Source of the DNA: Seminavis robusta
Lineage: Eukaryota; Bacillariophyta; Bacillariophyceae; Naviculales; Naviculaceae
DNA length: 62,027 nucleotides
Direction: 5' to 3'
Assembly (NCBI GenBank): GCA_903772945.1
Contig: CAICTM010000521.1
Location: forward strand, 1 to 62,027
Within the stretch, counting starts at the first letter, position 1, and each line of letters begins with the position of its first letter. This document shows positions 10,260 to 21,327 of the stretch, in pieces. The translations under genes and the position numbers were made by a program. The notes below the pieces were generated by a model. That model saw nothing but the letters and a program-made list of their open reading frames with translations, searched no databases and was not told the origin of the DNA.

Positions 10260-11081
10260 GCAGGCTGCGTTCAATTTGTAGCCAAAAATGCACGAAACAT
10301 CAGATAGCTTGGCTTGCTGACAACGCGTGAAAACTTCGTCAGAAGCCCATCTAGCTATAGAAACACTACATAACTTCTGCACGGACACAAATTGCTTTCT
10401 CATGTGTAGTATCTTCGTTGCCAATCCTGTGGGCATGAGGCACTGGAAGCAGGACTTGCTGACCACCTCTCCAGCCTGCAGTTTCATCTATGGGCAGCCA
10501 TTCTCATGGGCATACTATTTTCGAGGCTTCCGAGGTGTCCAGCCCTTTGCAGAAACATGGCCCGAATATGCATAGTTACCTCTTGATGCGCATGGTCACG
10601 ACGACCGCTTATGCATACATGCCACGGCTTGCCCCACAATGGATGCTACTATGATTATGAACTACCATTTTAGCTACGGGTACATTTCGTACGACTGCTA
10701 CTACTATAATAAAGAATGAAGCCATAATTTTTGTTTGTAAAGATTGTCTACTATGTGTTATTGTTCTATGCCTATGTTTGTTTGTTTTTAGATTGTAGCA
10801 TAGCATCAACAATGATAGAGGTTGGTTGTCAGGTGTCACGGGTATTAACTTTGGACTTTCGTCTCGTGGAGGACGTTCGGACAAGCACTCTGCAATAGAG
10901 GCTGCCTAGCACAGGAACCACAAACCTGGCTACCTTCGATGTGACCCTTCAATTGAACCAACTGTATTCATCTCCGCAAAATTGTTGTATAGCCCTGCAC
11001 CCCACCAGATGCTTGCTCTTTGTGTATTGTATTCATGTGTTAGTAGATCCCACAATCCGTCATCACGTACCTGTTGTCGAT
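10260..11081. other. Intergenic between convergent genes
   Basis: This holds the 3' regions of the beta-propeller gene (+) and the unknown basic-tailed gene (-). Minor open frames on both strands lack any protein-like pattern. Confidence 0.55.
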
Positions 11082-12836
11082 CTAGCATGGAATGTACCGA
11101 TCAGGCTGTCTTACTCGCCGTCCAGATCGACTTGTTGTTGTTGTTTGAACTGTTGTTTGCTGCTGTGTGTCCGTCACAGGTGTCGTTGTCTTCTTCTTGC
11201 CCTTCACCTTTGGCTTGGTCGACTTTTTCTTCTTGCTACGTTTAATTCTAGGTTGTTCGGCCACCCGCCGTGGCTTCATTTGTTCTGCAATTCTCTGAGA
11301 TGCAATCGCCGCCATGCGTCTCTTTGATCGTCGCAAAGTTGATTGTGCTGTGTCCACATTGTCCTCCTCGTCGACTCGGTTGTCGACCAGTGGTTCTTCA
11401 GCATCAACTTGTTGTTGTTCCTCGACCTCGACCAGTGGTTCTTCAGCTTCCACTTGGCCAGTCACGAATTCGTAATCCGTATTGTCCAAGGCAACGCCTG
11501 CCTCCAATCGTAGTGTCTTGTGCCGCCGCATCAATTCCTTGACAAGGTCTCCACCGTCCTTCATCAAGGCTACGAGAATGTCGTTGGGTACCACTCCAAG
11601 TAGCACGCCATTCATCATTCGCATCTCCAATACAAATGGTTGTTGTCCATGCACACTGATCTTGAAGTGTGCCACATGCCACTTTTGAACGTATGGGACC
11701 ACTGCTGTGCATGTGGGAACCATCGCTGCTTTGCATGTGATTGTGGCATCGGATGCCATCTTGTTGTCGTCGACGGTCGAGACTGTTTCTATTGTCTCAA
11801 TGTCTTTAGTTGTTGTTGGTTGTTGTTCTACTACTACAGGTGCTGCATCTTCCATGCAGACGTCCTTGACCTTGCGATAGACAAATCGTCGTTTGGCAAT
11901 CTGTTCTCGCGTATTCAAGGTGCAAATTTCGTCGTCAGCGTTGCGCTGAATTCCTCCGTGGTGCAAGTGGCACATGGCGAGTTCGAACATGTAAGGGTTC
12001 TTTTCGTTGACCATGAACCAGTGGGCGACTTGCTTGTCGTTTCCTTTCTTCGCCTGGATAAAACGAACAAGTCCCTCGAGGTCTTGATGCACGGCATCAA
12101 TTTGAATGTACAGTTTGGCTTTTTGTAGGTACGCTTTGTCGCTTTGGAACCATTTGTTGTTGGTGATCCATTTGGCCACTTGTTGGTATCCGTACTCTTG
12201 AATCAACTGAACGAGATCCAAGACGCGTTCGTGGGGTATCTGTGTGCCGATGGAATTGAATTGTTGTTGGGCTTCACACCAGAATTCGTATCGGGCCTGT
12301 GGCTCTTGTTTCTTAATGTCTCGATAGACATCACGTTTTTCTTCTTGTTCGCTCTCATCAGAAGAGTACCCCATTACAGTGTTGACGGGAGCAAAGGATA
12401 AACGGTTTCCATTGCTCCGTTCGGTGTCTTGACCGTAATGGGTCTTCCAGCGAGCGTTGGCTGATTGACTGGGTTGCATGCGACAGCCTTTGGGCCGGTG
12501 CTGGTTGTATTTGTCGTATCCGTAGTGACCATGCTGATCCGATGGAACCAGGGAAAGGTTGTAGGCACCTAGGTAGCGACCGTGCTGCTGGAACTCCACA
12601 TCAGGATTCGTTCCATAGTTGTGCAACAGTGCCGCGGTTTGGACGACATCTTTGTCCAACTCATCCAGTTGGAACTTGATTGGGACTTCCTCTGTCGCAG
12701 GAACATCCTTGTTGTTGTTGCCCATCATCTCCTTGGCGACCTGGAGAACGGGGGTGTTCTTGGTGTTGCTGTTGTGGTTGTTGGTGGTCCAGCAGGACCA
12801 CGAGAGCAGCTTGATGATAGAAGAAGAGAACTTCAT
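11082..12836 (-). CDS. Unknown protein with basic, NLS-rich C-terminus
   Basis: The 584-aa intronless ORF starts at ATG 12836. I do not recognise a named domain. Residues about 180-320 are helical and charged, with several W/F pairs (VAKWITNNKWF, VAHWFMVNEKNPYMFELAM) that look like a globular unit. Residues about 385-470 form a second block. The segment from about 470 duplicates the phrase EEPLV and is acidic. The last 90 residues are strongly basic with likely nuclear localisation signals (RSKRR, KRSKKKKSTKPKVKGKKK). They end in SGRRVRQPDRY, a tail type common in chromatin proteins and retroelement polyproteins. The N-terminus (KFSSSIIKLLSWSCW) is mildly hydrophobic but not a convincing signal peptide. 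A nuclear, perhaps DNA-associated, role is inference. It may be a domesticated element gene, but no catalytic motif supports that. Confidence 0.7.
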   Translation of the reverse strand: MKFSSSIIKLLSWSCWTTNNHNSNTKNTPVLQVAKEMMGNNNKDVPATEEVPIKFQLDELDKDVVQTAALLHNYGTNPDVEFQQHGRYLGAYNLSLVPSDQHGHYGYDKYNQHRPKGCRMQPSQSANARWKTHYGQDTERSNGNRLSFAPVNTVMGYSSDESEQEEKRDVYRDIKKQEPQARYEFWCEAQQQFNSIGTQIPHERVLDLVQLIQEYGYQQVAKWITNNKWFQSDKAYLQKAKLYIQIDAVHQDLEGLVRFIQAKKGNDKQVAHWFMVNEKNPYMFELAMCHLHHGGIQRNADDEICTLNTREQIAKRRFVYRKVKDVCMEDAAPVVVEQQPTTTKDIETIETVSTVDDNKMASDATITCKAAMVPTCTAVVPYVQKWHVAHFKISVHGQQPFVLEMRMMNGVLLGVVPNDILVALMKDGGDLVKELMRRHKTLRLEAGVALDNTDYEFVTGQVEAEEPLVEVEEQQQVDAEEPLVDNRVDEEDNVDTAQSTLRRSKRRMAAIASQRIAEQMKPRRVAEQPRIKRSKKKKSTKPKVKGKKKTTTPVTDTQQQTTVQTTTTSRSGRRVRQPDRYIPC

Positions 12837-13496
12837 TTTGCAATTGATAGGTATTGAATAGAAGATTGGTAGAAAAGGTAATTGAAAGTAGGGGGGTTGA
12901 TCTGGCCTAGGCTTATCAACAATCGCGAAAGTCTTCCTTGTTCGGTTGGGTATGCAACTCTAGCAATCCGGTTGAACAAAAAAGTGAGCTCAACATGGTG
13001 ACCTCCAAAATTGGGATGACAGATTCTGCCAGAAGTTGGGATGACAGAATCTGCCAGATGAAAACAACAGGTGACGAGATGAGACTGAGCCACTGATGAG
13101 CACTGATTTCATGCTCTATAACACCCTATAACACCAACAACACGCTGCCTGGCTACCTTCCATGGTCAGTGTTGTCCGTTGCTGTCTGGTTGCCGGAGCT
13201 GGTGTTTCCTGCGGTGCTGCGGAGTGTCGGTGGCGGTGCTGCGGAGTGCGGAGGCTAAGGAGAACGCACCCGTTGAGTAGCCACGACTAGAAGAGTTAAA
13301 GACACCACTGGATGACACAAGAGCTACGCCTGCTCTCTTCTAACGGGAAACCGTTTCAGCCCGCCAACTGGGCTGTTCGTGGTCACCCGTTAAGTCACGA
13401 GTTTCGCTTTACGCGGAACTTTTTTCGTCTTCTCGGCTCTCCCTCCACTCCTTTCTTCACCCACAAGCAACCTCGCCTCACCCCACAACAACGACA
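12837..13496. other. Intergenic, divergent promoters, short repeats
   Basis: This spacer lies between two divergently transcribed genes. It contains two copies of TTGGGATGACAGA.TCTGCC (13011-13034 and 13036-13058) and two copies of GGTGCTGCGGAGTG near 13213-13246. No gene is supported. Confidence 0.6.
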
Positions 13497-14384
13497 ATGA
13501 TGCGGCAGCTACTCCTCTTGGCATCATCCTTTCTGGTCCTGATACCGTTAGTGGTGATTGACGCCACAGGGGCAGATCCAATTTGTGAGGATCTGATCGA
13601 CTATACCTACAGCGAAATCTACGCCAATGACACTATCGTTAGGGCCAACTCGCCATGCACTTGTTTCGCAGATCCCTTCAGTAGTTATCAAGCGTACTCT
13701 GTCAACTGCATCTTTGACTATTGCCAGAAATGCAGTGAAGATCTATGCATCGTCAAACACGATGCTTATGTTTACGATGCCGCTATTCTACAAAATGAAG
13801 AATCCCTTGCCTCCGATGCCTTGTCGTCGGTCTTCTTCCGACACTACTTTGGCCAGATCATAGAGCAGGTAGATCTCTATGAATACACGGAATTGTCAGT
13901 CGGATCCACCAGTACAGGATGTGCCGTGGAGGTCACCAATGATTTGGGCGAGTCCACCACAATTTGCGCTTGTCATTATCAGGACTGCGACAATGATGGC
14001 AGCCGAGATCGGCATTTCAGTTACAGATGTCCAGGATACGACGACACAACCGGTACAAAGACGGATGTTGTCTTTGGACTGTGCGACGAGTCACAAGATA
14101 CCCATGTTCCGTCCAACTTTCCACGGAATTGGCCCTTGGTGGCGCTGGATCCGGTGCGCTATGACTTTGCCTTCTGTTTTGACGTGGACAATGCGGATCT
14201 ACTGAGTGGCGATGTTGTAGCAGGACTAGGATCGGGAGCAGCCTCCCAAACGGAGAATCTTAATGGAGGAAATGCGACACGAGCTTTGATGCTGCAGGAC
14301 ATGGTGGAAGAGCAAGGAGGTACGGATACAGATGAGGTGGAGTCCATTCTAGAGGAATACATAGCAGACGAGGGCGCACAATGA
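13497..14384 (+). CDS. Secreted Cys-rich protein, paralog of the gene at 3604
   Basis: The 295-aa protein starts at ATG 13497 (a second ATG follows at 13500). It has a clear signal peptide (LLLLASSFLVLIPLVVI) that ends before DATGADPICED. The mature part repeats the signature of the gene at 3604: ICEDLIDYTYSEIY, CTCF, CIFDYCQKC, LCIVKHDAYVYDAAIL, VFFRHYF, YEYTELSVG, ICACHYQDCDNDG, VVFGLC. The Cys spacing is conserved. Unlike its relative it lacks the Pro-rich linkers and ends in an acidic tail (VESILEEYIADEG). The two copies lie about 9 kb apart in the same orientation, separated by other genes, so this is a dispersed local duplication. It is probably a secreted structural or binding protein; function is unknown. 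Confidence 0.87.
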   Translation: MMRQLLLLASSFLVLIPLVVIDATGADPICEDLIDYTYSEIYANDTIVRANSPCTCFADPFSSYQAYSVNCIFDYCQKCSEDLCIVKHDAYVYDAAILQNEESLASDALSSVFFRHYFGQIIEQVDLYEYTELSVGSTSTGCAVEVTNDLGESTTICACHYQDCDNDGSRDRHFSYRCPGYDDTTGTKTDVVFGLCDESQDTHVPSNFPRNWPLVALDPVRYDFAFCFDVDNADLLSGDVVAGLGSGAASQTENLNGGNATRALMLQDMVEEQGGTDTDEVESILEEYIADEGAQ

Positions 14385-14407
14385 TGACATACTGAAGGTT
14401 GTGAAGT

Positions 14408-14505
14408 GGTTGTTTGCCTGCAGGTGAAACTTAATTTAATGCCCGGCTCGTTGGTTGGTTGTTTGCCTGCAGGTGAAACTTAATTTAATGCCCGGCTCGT
14501 TGGTT
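14408..14505. repeat. Perfect 49-bp tandem duplication
   Basis: Copies at 14408-14456 and 14457-14505 are identical. They start just after the stop codon of the Cys-rich gene, so they lie in its 3' UTR or terminator region. Perfect identity indicates a recent event. Confidence 0.95.
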
Positions 14506-15209
14506 GGTGACCAAAAGGAGCAACCTGGGAAAATTGACAATGGCTACATTGTTTTTCATACATTTTGCAACCGGCGGGTTGATGTTTGACACAAAAGCAG
14601 TCCTCTCCTCCAGCTATCCGCTTGGGTAGCTTCTCATCCAAAAAAGTTAACCTGGAACAGATCGATGGCTCAGGCTTCTTTTAAAAGAGTAGAATCAAAG
14701 CATCTCAGCAACAGGCAAAAGTAGTCAAGCAGAGCAACGAGGTGGATCTCTTTTGTCCCTCCTCGCACGGCGTAAAGTGCCCATTAGCTGAGGTAGGAGG
14801 TAAGATTAGAGAGAAAACCATCTTCGGTGTGAACCTTGACTCTACTCTCCGAATTGCGTGATGCCCACTGGCCTAATGGACTAGCAACTCTGTTGGATGT
14901 GGATTTTTTTTGGTACACGAACATCTTGTTTACATGAAAACCTCAAAAGAGGTCACATGCACGTCGGGCTTCCTTCCATTCCCCCAGGCCAGCCCCCAGT
15001 CAGCTTCTCATCGCACCTCTTCGGTACCGTGCCACACTAGCTAGCTAGGAACTCGTTCAGAAAGCAAGGTGCGTCTTGACTCTCGCTTTGGCATGGCTCT
15101 CCCTTAGAAGAATTGCCCAGCAGCCAAGTGCATGCTGCTGGCGGTCCTTCGAGCTTAGAGCCATGTGGCTGGTTTCTACTCTCCCCCACGTGGCTGGTGG
15201 GCTGTCCGG

Positions 15210-15512
15210 CCCTCACTCACTGCGGCTAACCAAACCTACAGCCACAATTACACCAGCGCCACATGAACTACCAGCCAAGTTATCGAATGGCTACAGCTTG
15301 ACGGATGGCAGATACGGTAGTCATGTGCCATACCAGGCACCTGTAGGTCCCTCACTGCGGCTCTGCGGCTAGATCTAACCCAAACCTGCAACCACAGCCC
15401 CCCATGAACTACAAAATGTACCGGCCAACCTATCGAATGGCTGCGACTTCATGGATGGAAGAGCAATGACAGCAAAGGTAGGATTGTCACGTGCCATGCC
15501 AGGCGAAACCTG
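15210..15512. repeat. Diverged tandem duplication of about 145 bp
   Basis: The two halves share ordered blocks: CCCTCACT..CTGCGGCT, CCAAACCT.CA.CCACA, TATCGAATGGCT, GGATGG and CATGCCAGGC/CATACCAGGC. There are several indels. It is non-coding. Confidence 0.7.
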
Positions 15513-16029
15513 ATCCAGCCTAATCTCTGATGCTCTGATGTTTCTGGAGTGCTTCCTGCAGCAGTTGCTGCCGTGAAAGCAATCTCGTCCGTGGCAACAG
15601 AAAAGAAGGCTCTATTGGATTGCCGACGGGATATCCTGATTTGGACGGTTCGCATTGGACTCCCACAAGACTGAAAGTGCGGGACTCTGATGGTCCTCTA
15701 AAGCTCCCGAGCAGTTGTGTTTGGCCATGTTAAATCCTTTGCTGCCCGTGGTGAAGTGCAGTTGCCAAGGATTGCAGTGGAAGCTGAAAATGAGGCCTAA
15801 CCGAGATGCGTCACGAATTCGAATCATCCGATGACTTGGGCTTGCGGAGTGAGAACGCAAAGGATTGGCTGATGACCAAGGCCAACAAGCATGATCTATT
15901 ATAATATTTTGCATGAGAACAAGCACACAAATCCGATAAAGGAAACAATTCTATAGCAACCAAAAACCAATTGCTGCCTTTGCTAGCAACCAACCAAACC
16001 AAAACTACACCAACCAAACCAAACTCAAG

Positions 16030-17120
16030 ATGCCCTCTTTGACTCCCGATACACGCAAAGAAGAAGTCAGCAATGATGCCATGAAAGAAGGTACGAAGTC
16101 TTTTCATCATCCATTTTTGTCCTGGTTCAAATTGAGTTGAAGGTGTTTGACGTCCAAAGATGATGGTGGATGGGACAGAGGAGCAAGACTTTTATTTTTC
16201 TTTCAGCCTCAGTTGATCAGCCAAGCCAACTTGAGATTTTTATTTTCGACCACAATGGTTTCTCACTCTTTCTGTTATTTTATTATTTCTTGACAGGACT
16301 TTTAAATGGACTCTTTACATTGATTCCGACCACGGGCGCCATGTATGTGGCAGTAAAGCAGTCTCCCTGGTTGCGTCGTTCGACCAATATGCAGGCCCGC
16401 ACAGCGCTGTGCATCATGCCGGCTCTATTCGTCTTTGGCTTTACGGCGGAAGAAAAGGTGGTCCATCGCATGCGAGAAATTGCCAAGGAAAATCAACACT
16501 CCCATGATTCCGTCGCCTGGGCGGAACGACGACTCACAAAGCGCACGGGGCCATTGGCGGAACAACAGGAAGAATTGAACGCGCTCTATCGAAGGGCCGT
16601 TTACGAAAGTGGGGTCCGTGTCGTTCCCGGCAATCAATTGTCGGTCCATCACATTGCCGCCAATTACGTGGCCGAAAATCCATTCAAAGTCTTGGCCAGT
16701 TTGGCCGTGCCGGGAGTGGCGTGGATCTTTTATGGACGTGCCGGTCAGGAGCACTTGACCTTTAGTATGAAGGTCATGCACACTCGTGTCTTTGGACAAT
16801 TCGCCACCATCTCCATGTTATTGGGCGTCATGGGATTCAAGGAATTTATGGATCACAATGGACGATTCATTACCGAAGCTCAAGCCGAAGCGCGTGTCGA
16901 GGAAATGCAGGACTTGCGTGATCAAATGTTGAAGCGATTGGAAGCTTCCAATATGGCCCAAAAGGCATACGATGATGCCATTCAACAGGCTCACAAAGAG
17001 GATGTACAGGAAGGACATGCCGTCGAGCACAAAAAAGTGCATCACAAGAAAAAGCAACACAACGACAACCAAGAGGTACATGCCACCAGCACTACCATGG
17101 CTCACTCTCCCAAGGCTTAA
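16030..17120 (+). CDS. HIG1-domain mitochondrial protein (two exons)
   Basis: I place exon 1 at 16030-16090 and exon 2 at 16297-17120, separated by a 206-nt GT-AG intron (GTACGA...TTGACAG). The join makes a Gly codon and gives a 294-aa protein beginning MPSLTPDTRKEE. The downstream exon alone would wrongly start inside the intron. The hydrophobic pair at about residues 150-200 of the spliced protein (NPFKVLASLAVPGVAWIFYG, then VFGQFATISMLLGVMGF) matches the HIG1 (hypoxia-induced) domain. In mitochondria such proteins help assemble or tune respiratory complexes III and IV (Rcf1/Rcf2, HIGD). A further hydrophobic segment lies near residues 20-75. The C-terminus is a coiled-coil-like, His/Lys-rich tail (EHKKVHHKKKQH). 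Family assignment is good; the exact orthology is uncertain. Confidence 0.82.
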
Positions 17121-18199
17121 ATGCATGGTTGGTTTGAATGAAGTGGCTGGCTGTGGAAGTAATGGAGGAGGTTGGAGACTGAGGAACGACGACAATGAAC
17201 AGAAACTGTGAGATGAATTAAACAAATGGAACGGGCTGCCAATTAGAACAATCAACTTGGGTGGCATACAAAATGTTTGCAAATAGTATTGCAGAAACTC
17301 AACAAAACGTCACAACAACGGGAGGGATTGAACGACTGACACAACAACAACAACAAACAGAGAACGAGAAGCGTCAGTTAGCGAGCACTTAATCCTTCAT
17401 CATAAGATGCATGTTTTTTCAACGCAACTTGTCTTGTCTAGTCTCTCTCTCTCTCTTGCATTCAGCTAATCTTAGAGCTTTCGTCCTTGTCGGCCGGTTT
17501 GACAGCTTGCTTGTATTTTGAAGCACCAAACGTCAACGAATGGCGAACCCACGCTCATTGAGTTTGGAGCATGCTGTACGGTACCGGTAGTTGATTACTT
17601 ACTTGTCCTCTTGGAAAGAGAAACTTTTAGGAAGAGACGGTACGACAGTAAATTTCGCAAAAGGAGCTCCAACCAGGTAATGTCCGCACGGTACGGGTTT
17701 CATGCTTGGCTGAGGTTTTGCAGTCCATGTGCAACCAAAGCTGTTTACCATTGCGGGCAGCGGCAACAATTCTATTGTTTCGTTTCGACGTATTGCTTTG
17801 TCACCCAGCCAGAGGATGGCTGCTAGAGCTAACAGCAGGGAGGATGAAAAGCGTGAGGCTGAGTATGTTGGATGAACTTTTGATAATCCTTCCTGAAGCT
17901 CCCTATCATCAAAGCCATGCAACTTGAAATGATTGTTACGTCTCATGGAGACGACGCTCCTTTTGGTACCCCCTCAGTTGCACTCCAAAATCGATTTGCC
18001 AGCGTTTACTGTGGAAAAAAGAGTAGCCGCACTTCAGTTGCAGAATCAACGGTCATGTGTATCGTTAAGTAATAAGTTCCCTTTCGAAAGATTTAGATTG
18101 ATTCGATTCATGGATAAAAGAAGAGGTGAAGTTACTAAGGTTAAGGATAAACTGATTGAGTACCAGTACAGTACGGTACGATCGATGAATGGTTCAATT

Positions 18200-18449
18200 G
18201 AAGGCACAGCACTGACATCTCTCCCTCATTGAATTCCTATGGCAAACAGGAGAGAAATCCAAGCTTGGCCGACAAGAGTGTACCGGTAGGAGGAGTTCTT
18301 TATCCAATAGGCCGATGGATCGATCGATCGATCGCAATGAGGTAAGCCTATTATCAAGCCTGTTATTGAAGGTACAGCGCTGACTTCTCTCCCTCATTGG
18401 ATTTCTATGGTAAACAGGAGAGAATTCCAAGCTCGGCCGTCAACAGGTG
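18200..18449. repeat. Direct duplication, 168-bp offset
   Basis: Blocks at about 18200-18280 and 18368-18449 share GAAGG.ACAGC.CTGAC, CTCTCCCTCATTG and AACAGGAGAGAA.TCCAAGCT. A weaker third match (CCCTCATTGAAT) lies near 18552. Confidence 0.8.
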
Positions 18450-18998
18450 AGTTGTTTTAATTACTGCATTCGAATGAGTCGAATCGGTCGCACCTCTATT
18501 ATCCAAGCCTCACTCAAGCCGACCGTCTCCGGCGCAGATTGGAAAACCATCCCTCATTGAATCATATGGATGATGGGATGGCAGTCAGTTCTTGGCCCAT
18601 GACGGCCAAGTTGGTGGAATTTGAAAAACAAGGGTAAGCCGCCGGTTTTCCTCAGTATCAGAATAGAAGAGAAAACCATATCTATTTCTTACTTTCTCTT
18701 CTCTTACTGCTGACGGCCGAGGAATTACCATAGTGGACTCCTTTTCGAACGAACGAACGAGGCTACCACTACGGAGGCTCTGTTAACTCCAGCCCTACCA
18801 ACAGCATGAACAAACGTCGTCGAGTCATTGAATGGCAACAGTTAACCGGAGGAGGCCACACGACAACACACAAGAGAGTGGATCCTCCTACCGGATTCAT
18901 CCCTTCTTGTTATTTCCTACTGTTTTGGTGGTGATTCCTGTGTCGGTACCCATTTTCCTGTATGCGCAAGTCAAGTACTGTTGCCACTAGCTATACGG

Positions 18999-19650
18999 CA
19001 GCTGGCTACAATGACTGGATTGACAATATTCGGTTGTGTCCAATGCAAGGTAACCGAGTCAGCGAGCAAAGTCGAACGTGAGTGTGTTCGGACTGTACCA
19101 CTGTCGCCGATGTAAACTATACAGTGTGTAGCCGACTACATTTGCTGGATTGACAATATTCGGTTGTGCATGTATTCGTCATAAGGATCCAATGCAGATA
19201 CCGGCAACGGAGTGTAGCCAGCAAAGCGGAACCTGAGTGTGTTCGGTACTGTTGACACTGTCGCCGATGTAACTGTACGGTAGCCGGCTACAATGGCTGG
19301 ATTGACAATATTCGGTTTTGTGCATGTATTCGTCATAAGGATCCAATGCGAGGTAACCGAGTGCAGCGAGCAAAGTCGAACCTGAGTGTGTTCGGTACTG
19401 TTGCCACTGTCACTGATCGATGAACTCTACGGTAGCTGGCTACAATGGCTGGATTGACAATGTTCGGTTGTGCATGTATTCGTCATAAGGATCCAATGCA
19501 AGGTTCCAGTAACGGAGTGTAGCCAGTAAAGCGGAACCTGAGTGTGTTTGGTACTGTTGCCACCGTCACGGATTGATGTAGCTCTCTGCCTATGGTACCG
19601 TAGCTGGCTACAATGGCTGGATTGCATGTTTTCATCATATGGATCCAAGT
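18999..19650. repeat. Minisatellite, about 150-bp unit, 4-5 copies
   Basis: Each unit contains GGCTACAATGGCTGGATTGA, then CATGTATTCGTCATAAGGAT, then AACCTGAGTGTGTTCGGTAC. The first copy lacks the middle block and the last is truncated. Copies differ by several per cent, so the array is not very young. It is non-coding. Confidence 0.85.
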
Positions 19651-21327
19651 AGCGAGCAAACTGAGGAAACAGCAATTGTAAACTGAGGAAACAGGAGACG
19701 AACGCTGAAAAAAGCCGAATTCGATGAGGAGTGACTAGCCATCGTTCCTGCAAGCTCGCCAGTCTGGGTTTCTTCTGGATGGAACAAGGGTTAGCGTTAT
19801 GTTTAGTCTTTACCGCACGGTATGGTTTGTTGGTTGCTTTTTGCCGACGACTGTGAGAGGTGATGAGAGGCACAACGGCACAACCTCTGGCTAGACTAGT
19901 AGCTAGTACCAGGTACCACCTGCAGAAAACACCGTGAACCTGTTTCAAAAAGGTGAATAATCTATGGATACTAAAGTAATCGGGAATTAGGCGCGGCCTG
20001 CCACTGGCTTTAGGAGCACTCCGAGTAGTTCCAATGACATCTGCTAGCTAGCCTAGTAGCAGCCAACTTAGGTGCTGCCGGAGGCCGGAGGATATTGGAT
20101 ATTCATGCTACTTTTTGAGTACTAGCTAGTACTCGAGCAATGGAACAGAAAGAGAAGAACAGATTGTTGGATCATTGGATCCGCATGCATGATTGGGGGC
20201 AATCAATAAGTCTTAGTAGGAATACATGCCCAGTAGAATGATTGATTACTATCAGATTGAGGATCGTTGGACACTCGATTCAAGCCTCAAGAGCTGCCAC
20301 AAGCGACACTCGATTGGACAAGGCACAAGCTCTGGAGCTACTCCGGACTCCGCAGTGCTGACGTCTAGCATCAAGATAGAATTCCCCACGCTTGGGGAAG
20401 ACACGTATGTTTAAGCCAGAGTTCATCCAGCAACCAGCCAAGTAAGAAGAAGCTTGTCAAGATCAAAGTTGCTATGATAAGATAGATCTAAGATCTATGA
20501 TAGCACTCGTACTCCTCCAGAGCTCAAGAGTAACTACATGTACTGGTACAAACTAGTACGAGTCACAAGTCTCAGAGCAAAAGCAGGCGCAGCAAGAGAC
20601 CAAAAAGAAAAGGTGAACAAGTGGGAGTTAGGGAATGGTTCCAGCTGGACTGGAAAATCCAAATACTAAATCTTACTTCTAAGATTGCAAACTCTACTCA
20701 GAGTACGTAGTCTAGCTATTAATAGCATCTGTGGGAAGACAGAACGGTGGGCTTTAAAACAAGGAAATAAAAAGTTCATCGTCCCTCGTCCCTCGTCCCT
20801 CCGAGCTCCCCGTTGTTGTGTGTTGTGATGGTTGGTGTGCTACCGTACAGCGTACAGCTTGTGCTACTGTATATTTATTTTTAATTCTGTACTAGTATTT
20901 GGTTGGATGCAAGTCATGCAACTTACCATAACTTGGATGTTGGATTTGTTGAACTTTTCTTGCTGGTTGGTGGTTGGGGCATAACGGAGAAATGGCTAGT
21001 CACATACAGCTGATTCTTATATAGATATCCATGATGGTTATAATACCAACTCTGTGACACTCCCACGACTGACCAACCACGTAAATACGGAACATGTTAT
21101 AATGTACCCTTCCAAATACCATAGACGCACATAAGATCGCCACAATCCTTCTCATACTTTCAAGAGATCGCTGACCATCACCGCGTCGCTGACTCGACTC
21201 GACTCACTGGATCGAACCACACCGACGATTCGATTCTTCAATCCAACCACATCACTTACTTCATGTAAGTAGTGCACGAACACAACACTTGAAGACCACC
21301 ACTTCAACACCAACTCCTGAACAGGCT

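Larger units (their letters stand above)
14385..16029. other. Gene-free stretch with two duplications
   Basis: I see no gene supported on either strand. A perfect 49-bp tandem repeat and a diverged duplication of about 145 bp are listed separately. The last 100 bp are C/A-rich (AACCAACCAAACC) and probably belong to the 5' UTR of the HIG1 gene. Confidence 0.6.
17121..21327. other. Gene-poor, repeat-bearing region of 4.2 kb
   Basis: Only short, featureless frames occur here. The region holds a duplicated block at 18.2-18.45 kb and a minisatellite at 19.0-19.65 kb (both listed). It also contains TCCCTCGTCCCTCGTCCCTC at 20780-20800 and frequent CTAGCTAG and GTACTAG words. No RNA gene was recognised. 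Confidence 0.55.
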
